Positions 1 to 11,103 of a DNA stretch of 64,000 bases are shown piece after piece (position 1 is the first letter of the stretch; each line of letters starts with the position of its first letter). Source of the stretch: Craspedostauros australis. Lineage: Eukaryota; Bacillariophyta; Bacillariophyceae; Mastogloiales; Achnanthaceae. The stretch spans positions 248,001 through 312,000 of the forward strand of contig JAMXDE010000025.1 in assembly GCA_026770025.1 (NCBI GenBank). The letters run 5' to 3'. Under the pieces are notes generated by a model. That model saw only the letters and a program-made list of their open reading frames with translations. It was not told where the DNA came from and made no database searches. The position numbers and the translations under genes were made by a program.

Positions 1-1691
1 GGAAACTCTCCCCTTCATCAGGCATGCCAGAATGGCCACCTGGAGTGTGTGAAGTACCTCATTGAATCATGCGAGGTGAACATCAACTGCAAAACCAATG
101 ATGGTTCCACTCCCCTTCATTGGGCATGCAGCAACGGCCACCTGGAGTGTATGAAGTACCTCATCGAATCATGTGAGGCAAACATCAACTGCAAAGACAA
201 CAATATTTCCACTCCCCTTCATTGGGCATGCTTTGGTGGCCACCTGAAGTGTGTGAAGTATCTCATCGAATCATGTGAGGCGAACGTCAACTGCAAAACC
301 AATGATAGCGATACCCCCCTTCACGACGCTTGCCACAACGGCCACCTGGAGTGTGTGAAGTACCTCATCGAATCATGTGAGGCGAACATCAACTGCAAAG
401 GCAATGATGGTTTCACTCCCCTTCATTGGGCATGCCACAACGGCCACCTGAAGTGTGTGAAGTACCTCATCGAATCATGTGAGACGAACATCAACTGCAA
501 AGACAACCATGGTTCCACTCCCCTTCATTGGGCATGCATTGTTGGCTTCCTGGGGTGTACCGAGTACCTCATCGAATCAGGTGGGGCCGGCATCAACTGC
601 CAAAACAACCATGGTCACACTGCCTTTCATGGGGCATGCCGCAACGGCAAGCTGGAGTGTATCGAGTCCCTCATCAGAGGACTTTCGCCTTCAGCTGACC
701 CACAACTGCAACAACTGCAACAATGCTTACAACCAAACGAGCAAGAGAATGAACAGCCACAAGAACAGTTGGGACAGCAATTGAAGCTGAAGGAACAAGA
801 GATTGAACAACCGCAACAACAGATGAGACAGCAGCTGAAGCGAAAGAAGCAAGACAAACACTGTAGCCACAAGAGGACCAAAATCAACATTGGAGAAGAC
901 CGGCTCGGATCCTTCCAAACCGAGAACAGGACAGACACCATCTTCTTGTGTGGACAGGGCGACGAACAGAATCAATCAAAGCAAACTCCGAAGTCCTCAT
1001 GATCACCGTCCCATCCATTGAGACACTGGTCGACAAAGGAATCCAACATCAGCACGCGAATGATGGCACTGACGACGGTGCAGCCCCCATCCAAACAACC
1101 ATCCCTCTTCCCAACCTTCAACCAAAACACGTCCGATACGTCCTCCAATGCATCTACACAGGTGAGATATCCTTCGACAACAGCACTCATGAAGACAACG
1201 CCAATACTGGTGACGCACAGCAGTCAACTCCCATCCTCAATGGACAGGACTATCCGCAACAGCTGATCCTGGTGGCCAACGAGTTCGGCTTCTAGCGACT
1301 CAAGCTTGCTCTTGAAGCAGAGTTGGCCCGCAAGCATCTCACAGAGGACACCTTGATAGACGCATTGATATTTGCCGATCAACACAACTGCGTGGTGTTG
1401 AAGGATGCAGCAACGAGAATGACAGCTGAAGACACACAAACCATGTTCACTGATCCAGATTTCACCAAGCTATTCCAACAGCCTCTACTGCTGCGGGAGG
1501 TCCAGGCCCGCTGCAGTAGGAGAATGGAGAGTGATGGCATTGATGATGAGTACAGTTGCATGTCCATGATGGAGCTGCACGAGGTTATAGATGAGGATGA
1601 GGGTACAGCACAAGTGGATTCATACATGGATCGGGCGACATTGGTGGACTTCGTGCGCTCTATGAGAACCAGCTCCATGAGAACCAATTGA
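1..1691 (+). pseudogene. Ankyrin-repeat / BTB protein, 5'-truncated by window edge and broken
   Basis: The frame is open from base 1 and encodes about seven 34-residue (102-bp) ankyrin repeats, each with a TPLHWAC-type core followed by GHLECVKYLIES, up to about base 670. A Gln/Glu-rich linker follows. This frame stops at 1000-1002. From about 965 a different frame continues as a BTB/POZ domain, with a KANSEVL segment, HVRYVLQCIYTGEI, VANEFGF and then RLKLALEAEL. That frame is cut by a TAG at 1293-1295 and continues in the same frame to the stop at 1691, including FADQHNCVVLKDAA, which is typical of the C-terminal BTB/BACK region. Ankyrin-BTB proteins are usually adaptors for cullin-3 ubiquitin ligases. 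One frameshift plus one in-frame stop make this a likely pseudogene. An unseen upstream start lies outside the window. An unusual intron or a sequence error remain alternatives. Confidence 0.65.
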
Positions 1692-3933
1692 TCCGAAGTG
1701 ATTGTGGCGGACGGCACTGCCAAGGAAGAGAAGTGAAGTAGTTCACTCCAGCAACGGCACTTGAGGATCGAACGCATCATGCAGTGGAGTAGCGCAGATG
1801 ACAAAGGCTGAGCGATTCGATACCAACTAGATATTACTTTATCAAGAGAGCCTTCAGACTCGAATGGAGTGAGACCTGTACGAGTAGTCGCGGTGCAAGA
1901 AGATGACGAATGATCAATCCAATGCCGCATCGCACATGCCAAGGCATGCATCAGTTCGACGCCAACGCTCGTGTTGAGTGAAAAGACAAAAGTTGGTTTG
2001 CACGTGCCGAAGAGAGTGTCACAAGCGGAACCACCACGACATCAAACAACCACTCGATCATTGATACGTTCAGTTGAGCGGCGTTTTGATGCGACGGGGA
2101 GACGAGATGGTTGTGAATGTGAATGTGAGTGCAGGTGGGCGAGGAGCATGGGATATGAGCGCCGTCAAGCTGGTGCCTTGGAGTCAGCGCCTTGGAGCCT
2201 CTGCCGGATTCACACTCATATTCGTCGCATTTACCACTGGTGTCTCATGATACACGAGCGTTTGCTTTGTTGGTCGGGCCAGCCATTGGGGCAGCAGATG
2301 AGCCAAGCAACGAAGCAAGAACCATGCGCCTCACCAATTGCACTTTGGTCATGCCTTATGCGATCGTTCACCGCCGGCGGAGTACGCGAGGCTTGATGCG
2401 GTCCAACCACTTGGCGGGGTTGGCCACTACTCTAGCGTCCAAAGCAATGCGGCTCGTGCCCAGTGCATTGGTGCCATGCGATGCTTCGCTGCCAAGCCGT
2501 TGCTTTCCACACGTCAGGATGAATTCGCCGCAGTCTTGCTCAGTGCTTCAGCTTGACGACTTGGGGATTGGCATCATCGAACGATAGATACGCGGAACCG
2601 AAGTCGACGCCAAGAGATCGCGCGCATCTTCCACATGATGCGTGGTCCGACCTCTCATCTGAACTTGTCCGCGCAATGCGTGTGTCTGCCTTGTTCAGGC
2701 GGCGGAATTGAAGTAGCGAAGACCGCGCTCATCATCTCGGAGGTGTTTGTACCAACAGTCGGACGAGTGGAGGGAAGTGTGCTTGTACGAGCATCGTGGT
2801 GGTCGGAGACCATGGTGTGGTCAGTGTGCTGTGTTGTGGTGAGCACGTCTCTCTTGGTTGTTGTTGGTGATGGATTCTTGTTCTCGTTTGTTGGCGTGTT
2901 GTTGATTGATTCAAGTCACGCACGTGACTCGTCTAACCGACGCACGTACAGCGCGCAGAGCAAGGCGAGCCAGACCTCAACTCCCAATCTAATCAATACA
3001 GTCAGTCTCTCATGGCGCACAACATCGATCCGCACACTCTGTCCTATTGGCACTTGTCTCCTTGTGGCGTGCGCGTTGGCGAGCAGAACATCATTGTTTG
3101 TGTGTGGCTCGTGAGGGTGCTCGTTGCTGCCATAGTAACCTCACTGAGGCGCGGCGCACAGTGATGAATCAATCGGCAGAAGAACAAATGAAAAAAGGTG
3201 GTGTGCCCTCATGATTGGCTGTTCTGACCGTTGTGAACAGTCTGAACATGATGCCGCGAAATAATGAACTTTAGAGAGCAACGCAAACAAACAGCAGCGT
3301 TGCTGACAATGACAATGGATGCAACCCATGGCGCTGCGCACTAGTGGTACTTGCCATACATGCCATCGCAATTCCACGGGATAGAGCCCCAAGGCAAGGC
3401 TCGGAACAATTACGGAAGGTGCCACGAACCCACAAACTACAGGCACGAGAAAGCGAAGGACGTCCTGCGCTATCAGCATAGCCAAGGCACCGAGGCAGGT
3501 GGGTTGCGTGTCAGCCAGCGGCAGCCTTTGCGCATTCTCACCGTTCGCGCTTGGCTCTGTCTTTGTCGAAAGTTGAAACCAGCTTCGGAACCAACGTAGA
3601 AGCCGACTGGAGTACTCTCTCTCTCTCCAGAGCAGAGAGCATTACTCTCTGGCGTCTGCCTCGAATTGAGTTGCGGTGCTTGCCTGGTGGGACACACGCT
3701 CCGGACCACAAATCGCCTTGGAGATAGACCACACAAGGAAAGATAAAAGACGAAAGTCGAGCAAGCAGGAGGGCGCATGCAAGCTGGGTTGTGAGACGCT
3801 GAAGAGATCCAACGGATCACACGACGCTGGAGCAGCTGCTGCCACCACAGATGGAGCAAGACAATTTCGTTATCTCGCCTTGCTTTATCGAATTGCTTCT
3901 TCGAATTGTGCATCGATCATCAGCGACAGCACC
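1692..3933. other. Gene-free stretch upstream of the secreted modular gene
   Basis: About 2.2 kb. Open frames of 140-160 codons exist on the plus strand near 1971-2396, 2192-2587 and 2635-3114. They overlap in different frames, show no domain or signal I recognise and have atypical composition. The last several hundred bases presumably hold the promoter and 5' UTR of the gene starting at 3934. I see no RNA gene or clear mobile element. Confidence 0.5.
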
Positions 3934-6900
3934 ATGAAGATGCTCGCTGTCTCTGTCGTTGCCATGATGGCCATGATAGCCATGGTGATCACGGTGACGA
4001 TGGCAACGGCAACGGCAACGAAACATCCGAAGAAAGTCACCAAGCCGACCAAGAAGATGAAAAAGGCCAACGACTCCGACGCCTTTCCACCCATCGCTCG
4101 CAGAGACCCGAAAGATGATGGAACGTGCATCAACACCGACGATCCAACTCCTATCAGCCAGTACGCCATTCTGACCGTCCTCGCGCGTCGCAACACTCTC
4201 CTGAACAACGCTGAGGATGTCCGCACTCTGCTGGAGACCAACTTCGTCGATGCGTACAACGCCGTGGCCAGCTGCGCCCAAAATGGGGCTTTCTACACTC
4301 TCACGTCCATGTCCATCCTGAGGTCCAGCATTGGCTCCACCTTCATCGTCACTGATCCATCCGCGAATGGCGGTCGCAGGCTGCAGGATGCGGAAGAGGC
4401 CGAGGAAATTGACTTCCTCATCTTCATGGAAGGAGAGTGCGTCGGTTGTCCTGATATTGGCGGTGACAGCGGGCCTGTCTTTATCGACCAGATCGATCCA
4501 TCTATCCTGGATCAGACTCAGCGTCGCATGATGCAGATGTGGCAGCATCAGGAAGGGTCTTCCGGCAAGGCAGCTACTGATACAGTTGCAACTGCCAAAC
4601 CTCGCGTCAAAGCCCATCATCAGACGCAGACATATGCAAACACACAGGCAAACACAGATGTGCAGGTAGATGTAGGCAACCACCAACCACACAGAGGCAG
4701 CGGGGCAAAGGACAACAAGCAACCTGGAGTGGAGAGATCCGCCATGTACGGCCTCTCCGATGATCTGCGAGATGACAACGATGTCGAAGACGCAATTGAA
4801 CCCTCCGCACCATCATCACGACCACGGAGAAAGCGCGGCCGCCTCGAGCCACGACGACACCTGGACGGTTCGAAGGAGCGCATCCACAATGGCGTCTCCT
4901 TCTCCCTTCTGCACAGACGCTCGCTCAACACAAAGAGCGACGATAGCAAGGACAAGGACAGAAGTGGCAACAGAAAGAAGGAGACCAAGGCCAACAGCGG
5001 TGACGACAACGCTGGCACTGGCGCTAGTGGAGAAGGGGATGGAGATGGCGAGACACCCGACGGACAAGCTCCCAAGTCCACGCAGGGCGCCAAGAGCGTC
5101 AAGGCATCCAGGTTCTCAGAACCCACGTCGGCTCCAACTGGTTCCACTGATCCCAATGGACCAGCGCCTGGACCGGACACCACTGCAGCACCGTTCGGAA
5201 AGAGCAGCAAAATGGAATCACCTTCCTCCGTGCCTTCCGAATCGCAGAAGCAATCCAAGGCGGGATCGCCCATGCCGAAAGGCACGAGCACCAGCACCAA
5301 GATGTCCAAGTCGGAAAATGGTTCAAAGGAGTGCATTTGCTTTCCACCAACTATCTCTGCCGTCATCAACGAGTACGACGCCGTCATCCAAACCGCCGCT
5401 ACCATCGGCATCGACGCCATTCTCTCTCTCGTCCTCGTGGACCCCTCCACCGCATGCACCGCCGACGACTTCGAGACCCGTACCGCCACCGTCCTAGTCA
5501 CCATCCAGATCGACCCATCACTGTCTTCCACGGCCGGTGGTGGTCTCACAGACGGACAGGTGGAGCAGTTCGAGGATGATCTAATGAACGAGTACAACGC
5601 GCAAAACAGCGGCGCGCTCAACGACCAGTCCTGCGACCCCTTCTTCAGACGCGTCATCAACGTCGAGCTGGTGCAGGTCGTCGAAGGCTACAGCCGCCGT
5701 CTCCAAGATTCCAACAAGGATCCTTCATTCCACGGCCATCGCAACATGCAAACTTCTACTGACTTCAGCGCCTCTATTGGTGTCTCCACCTACATCTCAA
5801 TCTACACCTTCTTTTGCTTCAGCTGCGAATCGGGCACGCTGCTCTACGACGACGTCGACTTTGTCACGGTTCGTCGCGGCCGTGCGCTCAACGAAGAAGG
5901 TGATACCTACGACGACAGTGCTGACAACAGCAACATTGAAGGCGAATATGGCTACTCATCCTGGACGGCCGAGGAGTTCACCCCATCTCAACACCACGAA
6001 GAAGACCCACGCTTTGCCGACATCCTCAAAGCTATCAACGCCCACAAGGCGAAGGAAAGTACATATACCAATGCTGGAGCCGGAACTGGCTTCCAACCCG
6101 AAGACAGTCCATTCGGTCCGCCGCTCAATATCAACAACCATCGCCAGCTGCAGTCTGCCATCGCCGACCATCGCTCTCTGCAGAGTGGCCCTGACGACAC
6201 CATCAACCCAGACATCGACTGTCTCTGCAGTGCCAACGCAACGCAGGAAGGTGTCACGGAGCAGCAGATCCTCAACGCTCTCAACGAGACCCTCCAGAGC
6301 AACAACATCGACCCTATTCTCTCCATCACCAACCTTCAGGAGGTGCAGGAGATCGACTGCTCCGACACCGTCGATGACGAGCAGGTGTTCGACATTCGCA
6401 TCGCCATCGAGCTCCTGGTCTGTGAGGACGACCAGCAGGTTTCATCTCTCTCCCTCGACGACCCTCGCGTCCCAGAGCTCGAGACCACCTTCGCCACCAC
6501 CTACAACGACCTGGTCGCCGAGAGATACTGCGATCCCTTCTTCCGCGTCATCAACAACGTCACCTTCACGAGTATCATCACGGACGGATCTACGGTCGTG
6601 CCGGAGGAGATCAGCGGATCTATCGCCGTCAGTATCGAGGCCATCGTCTCCCTGCGATGCCGTGGATGCGATCCGGCTGTCACCACGCTCTATGTCGAGG
6701 GGCCCTTGCTCGCCACCATGTCCGGTCGTAGGCGTTCTCGCAAGATGCAATACACCGATCATGCCTCCAATCGTGGTGCTCACGATGGTGGTGCCCACGA
6801 TAGCGGTGACTATGATGGTACCAGTGATATTGGACATGGCATGGGTGACCTCATCAACGAACAGCTCAACGACCATCTTCGAAGCAGCATTAATGCAGAT

Positions 6901-9285
6901 GGCGATGTCGACGGTGATGTCGACGGTGGTATCAATGGCAGCGACAGCGATAGTCATACTCTTGGTGATAGTGATGGCGATGATAGCACCAACGTGCTCA
7001 AGCGAACAGCCGCGGATGCCAGACTCCACATCAACGACAATCGTGCCTGCACATCCAACAGCGTCACACATCCCTACGATGCCACGACCACCTCCATCAG
7101 TTCTGCAGGCAGGACCTTGGGCGCCGACTCCGCAACGCGCGGCGGCGGCAGCAGCGGCTCAAGAAAGCCAAGGAGGACAAACGAGCTCACCGAAACCTGC
7201 TACTGCGACATCGCCCCCATCGCGGAACGATCGCCATCCGAGGCAGAGCTCATGGCGGTGTACAACATCAACGTACAGGACCTCGGATTAGCCTGCATCG
7301 TTGGTGTCAATGAATGTCCACCGCGTGAACCCTTCACCACGGAATTCTACGTTCAGTTCACGGACACCAACTTTGGCAACCCGACCCCGGGCCAAACATC
7401 CCTCTCTTTCCAAGAGGTTGAAGACCTGGTCAATGACGTCGTCCAGGTCTTCCTCAATCTCTACAACAGTACCGACAGCGACGGCCAAGGCAATTGCGAC
7501 CCCGGCTTCCGTGACCTCGCCACCGTCACCACGATTGTCAGCGTCCAGATCAACAACGAAGGAGAAACGTTCACCTTCAATTCAAATCGATTCCTCATGG
7601 ATGCGGAATCCAAAACCATGCACCTGGACAACGAGGGCAGGGATGACCTTGATTTCGATCGCAGCCAGCCGTACTTTGATGCCGCCATCCATGCCAACGG
7701 CCACGGTGATGGTGATGGTGACGGTCATAGAAAGCTGCAGACATCCGTCGATTTCAGTCAATACGATCCCAACAACCCAACGCTCTCCATACTGGTCACC
7801 GGGCTCGGAACCTGCATATTCTGCTCCTCGTACTTTGGCTTTGGAAATGACATCACAGGATCCTCCTTCGTCACTGTGAGAAAGCAGCGTCATCTCTTCG
7901 CGAGCGGTGAAGACAGCTTCGGCAGAGTCGGCAGCGCGGATTTCCACGCAGATACTGGCATGGACATCCATGCCCGTACTGCCCCGAGCATGATGACTGA
8001 GGGTGTGGCTGCGACTGTGACTGTGACTGTGGGCGTGACGAACAACCTCGCCGATTCTGGCATCCGATCCAGCAACATCCCAGATTTCATGCATGAATAT
8101 GATGGAGTTGCCAACCTCCGACGCCTACAGTCGGATATCGACACCGAAGGAGTCCGAGAAGATGAATCTCAGTGCTACTGCGGCGTCGGAACCAACCAGA
8201 TCATTATCTTCAACGTCGACGACTTCCGCGACGAGATCGACGAAGAAGTCGACCTCCCACCCAACATCACCCTCGATGACGTCCAGCTGGTCCAGACACA
8301 AGATTGTGAGGCGGAGACGAATGACTTCGCGCCGGAAGACCTGCAGGCCATGCTGCTGATGGTGCCAGACGTGTCCGCCTCCGACCTGGAGAGCTTCTCC
8401 GCCATCTTCGAGATGGTGTACAACGAGCTGGCAGCTCAGTACTGCGATATGCTCTTCCGACGCGTCCTCGTGGGAAGCGCGATCGCCACCATCAACATCC
8501 CCGGTGGACAAACGCCGAATTTGGACGGATGCGTTCTCGGTGGCATCACCATGGAGACCGACGGAAGATGCCGTGGATGCGGTGATGGCACGCCGTTGGT
8601 GGACGAAGATCCTTCTGCAACGTCCCCCACCACCGGAGGTGCCGGAAGACGATCCCTGCAGCAGCTCCAAACCGAGCTGGATCTGGATCGCGAGTTCAAC
8701 GTGGACCTTGCTGGCCGTCCCCGCCGTCGTCGCATGCAAACCGAAGACACCTGCTTCTGTGCCGTGGACGCGATTCCTGACAGAGGCCCCTTTCTGCTGG
8801 AGCTCTACGCTGCTCTCAACAGCAAGCTCACAGAGATGGGCGTGGAGAGCATCTGTGGACTGGCGGACGAGATTCTCGACATCCTGCCACCGACGGACGT
8901 GCCAACTTCCAGGCCGACCAGCAACCCCACCGTGTTGGCATCGTCGGCGGTCCCGACCGTCCAGCCAACCAGCGCTCCAACTGCCGCTCCAACACCGGCA
9001 CCCACGGATGGACCAACTACCCAACCAACAAGTAGTCCGACCAACATTCCAACGAGCGCGCCCACTCCAGCGACGCCCAATCCAACTAGCATGCCAACAG
9101 GAAATCCAACAAGTAGACCCACGGGCATGCCAGTGACAGACAACCCAACCAGTATGCCGACCATGTTGTCAACAAACAACCCAACCACCCCCAATCCGGC
9201 CAGCATGTCAACAGGCAACCCTACAACCAGCATTCCGGCCAGCACGTCAACAGGCAACCCTACAAGCAGCGGCCCAACCCCATAA
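3934..9285 (+). CDS. Large secreted modular cysteine protein with R-x-L/M-Q sites and C-terminal PT-repeat stalk
   Basis: 1783 residues from the ATG at 3934. The frame is open from 3676, but 3934 has an ACCATG context and starts a clear signal peptide (MKMLAVSVVAMMAMIAMVI). The body is a series of related modules. Each opens with a CxC pair (near residues 467, 763, 1089, 1414 and 1607), and most contain a YN...CDPxFR segment and end in a CxxC segment. A more divergent module lies at about residues 50-165. Modules are separated by acidic, Ser/Asp-rich linkers that contain R-x(0-2)-[LM]-Q motifs at residues 148, 197, 588, 603, 737, 747, 936, 1266, 1396, 1572 and 1599. The last 130 residues are a PTxxPT-type Pro/Thr stalk. 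PT stalks and RxL-type processing sites are known in diatom extracellular and frustule proteins. Secretion, processing and a cell-wall or surface role are inferred. The module family is not one I can name. Confidence 0.85.
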   Translation: MKMLAVSVVAMMAMIAMVITVTMATATATKHPKKVTKPTKKMKKANDSDAFPPIARRDPKDDGTCINTDDPTPISQYAILTVLARRNTLLNNAEDVRTLLETNFVDAYNAVASCAQNGAFYTLTSMSILRSSIGSTFIVTDPSANGGRRLQDAEEAEEIDFLIFMEGECVGCPDIGGDSGPVFIDQIDPSILDQTQRRMMQMWQHQEGSSGKAATDTVATAKPRVKAHHQTQTYANTQANTDVQVDVGNHQPHRGSGAKDNKQPGVERSAMYGLSDDLRDDNDVEDAIEPSAPSSRPRRKRGRLEPRRHLDGSKERIHNGVSFSLLHRRSLNTKSDDSKDKDRSGNRKKETKANSGDDNAGTGASGEGDGDGETPDGQAPKSTQGAKSVKASRFSEPTSAPTGSTDPNGPAPGPDTTAAPFGKSSKMESPSSVPSESQKQSKAGSPMPKGTSTSTKMSKSENGSKECICFPPTISAVINEYDAVIQTAATIGIDAILSLVLVDPSTACTADDFETRTATVLVTIQIDPSLSSTAGGGLTDGQVEQFEDDLMNEYNAQNSGALNDQSCDPFFRRVINVELVQVVEGYSRRLQDSNKDPSFHGHRNMQTSTDFSASIGVSTYISIYTFFCFSCESGTLLYDDVDFVTVRRGRALNEEGDTYDDSADNSNIEGEYGYSSWTAEEFTPSQHHEEDPRFADILKAINAHKAKESTYTNAGAGTGFQPEDSPFGPPLNINNHRQLQSAIADHRSLQSGPDDTINPDIDCLCSANATQEGVTEQQILNALNETLQSNNIDPILSITNLQEVQEIDCSDTVDDEQVFDIRIAIELLVCEDDQQVSSLSLDDPRVPELETTFATTYNDLVAERYCDPFFRVINNVTFTSIITDGSTVVPEEISGSIAVSIEAIVSLRCRGCDPAVTTLYVEGPLLATMSGRRRSRKMQYTDHASNRGAHDGGAHDSGDYDGTSDIGHGMGDLINEQLNDHLRSSINADGDVDGDVDGGINGSDSDSHTLGDSDGDDSTNVLKRTAADARLHINDNRACTSNSVTHPYDATTTSISSAGRTLGADSATRGGGSSGSRKPRRTNELTETCYCDIAPIAERSPSEAELMAVYNINVQDLGLACIVGVNECPPREPFTTEFYVQFTDTNFGNPTPGQTSLSFQEVEDLVNDVVQVFLNLYNSTDSDGQGNCDPGFRDLATVTTIVSVQINNEGETFTFNSNRFLMDAESKTMHLDNEGRDDLDFDRSQPYFDAAIHANGHGDGDGDGHRKLQTSVDFSQYDPNNPTLSILVTGLGTCIFCSSYFGFGNDITGSSFVTVRKQRHLFASGEDSFGRVGSADFHADTGMDIHARTAPSMMTEGVAATVTVTVGVTNNLADSGIRSSNIPDFMHEYDGVANLRRLQSDIDTEGVREDESQCYCGVGTNQIIIFNVDDFRDEIDEEVDLPPNITLDDVQLVQTQDCEAETNDFAPEDLQAMLLMVPDVSASDLESFSAIFEMVYNELAAQYCDMLFRRVLVGSAIATINIPGGQTPNLDGCVLGGITMETDGRCRGCGDGTPLVDEDPSATSPTTGGAGRRSLQQLQTELDLDREFNVDLAGRPRRRRMQTEDTCFCAVDAIPDRGPFLLELYAALNSKLTEMGVESICGLADEILDILPPTDVPTSRPTSNPTVLASSAVPTVQPTSAPTAAPTPAPTDGPTTQPTSSPTNIPTSAPTPATPNPTSMPTGNPTSRPTGMPVTDNPTSMPTMLSTNNPTTPNPASMSTGNPTTSIPASTSTGNPTSSGPTP

Positions 9286-10071
9286 ATATTATTCGTAATC
9301 GCACTGATGATAAGATGCGATGCCTGCTCCTCTGAATGTTGTGGCTCGGGGAAGACACGCTTTCCGTTGTCTGCTTGCAACTCGCCTCCTACATCTCTCA
9401 AAATCTGTTGCTGCCTTCTGGACATCCTACCGCAATCCGCTCCAGTGAAGGAGAGTCCAGTCATGCCTTCATGTGGACAATTTTTAAATCCTGGCTTCAT
9501 ATGCGAAATCCACATCATGCACTGCCCAGCCCAACGTGATTACAAAAATCTAGGAAGCTATGTCTGTAGTTCAATAGTTACAAGTTGGCAATAGTTTTGG
9601 ATCTGGCGAACCAGTCTGTTGAGACAACCGCTCTGTTGTTGGTCTCAACCCGGCCATAAGCCGAAGGACAGCTCCAGATGACAGTGTGGTGTGATCGTAT
9701 GGTGTATAGTAAATCGGATAGATATAATACAATTCAATTTTATGTTGCTTCTCTGATTTGCTTCCTGTTGATTCGATGTGTTGCTGTTGTGTTGTCGTCT
9801 CGGTTGGTTGTGGTGGACTGATCTGTCCTTCACAGGGGCTCATCGATAACCCCGCCACTCGAGTGGGTCGTAGTATGTTTCCTCAACACAGTCACCAACC
9901 GCCAAATCAATCCTCACATTCCACCAAAGATCCGCTCACATCACATCACAACATGGGTCGCAAATCGCCACAACAAGGCAGCGCACACCAATCATGTGAT
10001 GCCAACCATCAACGCATGATTCCATCACGCTGATCCCGACAAAGGAGAGATCAACCACTTCAGAACCCAGC
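9286..10071. other. Intergenic, between two plus-strand genes
   Basis: About 790 bp. A 95-codon open frame at 9307-9594 contains several cysteines but has no signal peptide or recognisable domain. It is probably the 3' UTR of the upstream gene. The part just before 10072 is expected to hold the promoter of the DTW-domain gene. Nothing else is visible. Confidence 0.4.
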
Positions 10072-11103
10072 ATGAGGCAATACGAGTACGCCAGGGTCGT
10101 CCGCTTCTTCATCTGGTCAACAATGATGTGCATCGTCTCTCGCGGTGTCAACGTCCACTCGTTTCTCGCGACATCCACATCCCGATTCTTTCGCAGCCGA
10201 TACCACCCAGCATTCTCGCGACATTCGATCCCACTGAAGGCTGCAGGCACATCTCCAGAGACCGCATCGCATACTCCGGCAGTTGACTTTCTGAAAGAAG
10301 TGGAAGTCACCGTCGCATCTGTCTTCAAAGTACACAATTTGACCAGCCTAACAGCACAATCAACAGCAACGACCACCGAGCCATTGCCATCTGAGGTCCC
10401 AGCTCGCGATCGAGAAAGCGTCGCTATCGCACGACATCTGCATCGTCGGTTGCAGGCATTGCGACGCAACAATGATTGCCCCCAATGCTGGTTCCAACGC
10501 GCACACTGCATCTGCGAACAGTGCCCTCCCATTATCTCCCATAACGACAGCAGCTGCAGCAGCAACTTGAATCGCATCTTCCTCATCCTGCATCACAAGG
10601 AAGTAGGATTGAAGGTGGATACTGCCAAGCTCATCCTCAGCACCTTTCCGCAACAAGCCCGATTGGTCGTCGCGGGGATTCCGGCGCAGCATCAAGCATC
10701 GATGCGAGAGATGCAAGATGCCCTGCAGCATCGCAAGTGTCTGGTGCTGTTCCCCGACGACGATGCGCGCACATTTGCAGAACACGAGATGACGACATCG
10801 TCGTACGATCTGATTGTGCTGGATGGCACGTGGTCACAGGCGCGCAAGATGTGTCACAAGTACATTCCGAAGGATGTGGCACGCGTGCAGCTGTCGCAGG
10901 AAGCAGTGTCGTCGTTGGGGACGGACGGACATCAGCTGCGACGGCATGCCATCACGTGGAGGCAGGTTGGTACGTTCGAGGCGTTTCGATTGTTTCTGCA
11001 GGATGCATCGCAGAAGGAGATTGCAGCAGCGATCCGACCGTATCAAGATATCTCGAACGCGGCTGCGTTGCGGGAATTGGGCCCGCCGCGCAAATCGGAA
11101 TGA
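10072..11103 (+). CDS. DTW-domain protein, probable tRNA-uridine aminocarboxypropyltransferase, organelle-targeted N-terminus
   Basis: 343 residues. DTW-domain proteins (TapT/DTWD) transfer the 3-amino-3-carboxypropyl group of SAM to tRNA uridine, making acp3U. A five-cysteine cluster lies at residues 136-151 (CPQCW...CICEQC), as in the family's zinc-binding start. The signature D-G-T-W is at residues 251-254, within VLDGTWSQARKM. In between is the expected Rossmann-like core (IFLILHHKEVGLKVDTAKL). The first 60 residues are extra. They are hydrophobic, then Ser/Arg-rich (VHSFLATSTSRFFRSR), which could be a signal-plus-transit presequence with the F that marks diatom plastid import, or a mitochondrial one. 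The enzyme class is well supported; the location is inferred. It is a single exon with a complete domain. Confidence 0.85.
   Translation: MRQYEYARVVRFFIWSTMMCIVSRGVNVHSFLATSTSRFFRSRYHPAFSRHSIPLKAAGTSPETASHTPAVDFLKEVEVTVASVFKVHNLTSLTAQSTATTTEPLPSEVPARDRESVAIARHLHRRLQALRRNNDCPQCWFQRAHCICEQCPPIISHNDSSCSSNLNRIFLILHHKEVGLKVDTAKLILSTFPQQARLVVAGIPAQHQASMREMQDALQHRKCLVLFPDDDARTFAEHEMTTSSYDLIVLDGTWSQARKMCHKYIPKDVARVQLSQEAVSSLGTDGHQLRRHAITWRQVGTFEAFRLFLQDASQKEIAAAIRPYQDISNAAALRELGPPRKSE

Noticed and set aside
1..660. Regular 102-bp direct repeats that might suggest a CRISPR-like or satellite array.
   Set aside because: The units translate as ankyrin repeats with conserved TPLH and GHL motifs; they are coding repeats with no spacers.
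948..1002. A small intron joining the ankyrin and BTB frames.
   Set aside because: No GT-AG pair of plausible intron length restores the frame without deleting conserved domain sequence, so a frameshift is simpler.
4620..5660. A 346-codon minus-strand frame inside the large secreted gene.
   Set aside because: Leu/Ser/Pro-rich antisense of the Ser/Lys/Gly linker, with no independent evidence.
5777..7291. A 504-codon plus-strand frame inside the large secreted gene.
   Set aside because: It is Ser/Thr/Arg-rich shadow translation of the cysteine modules in another frame. The modular frame has the signal peptide and repeats.
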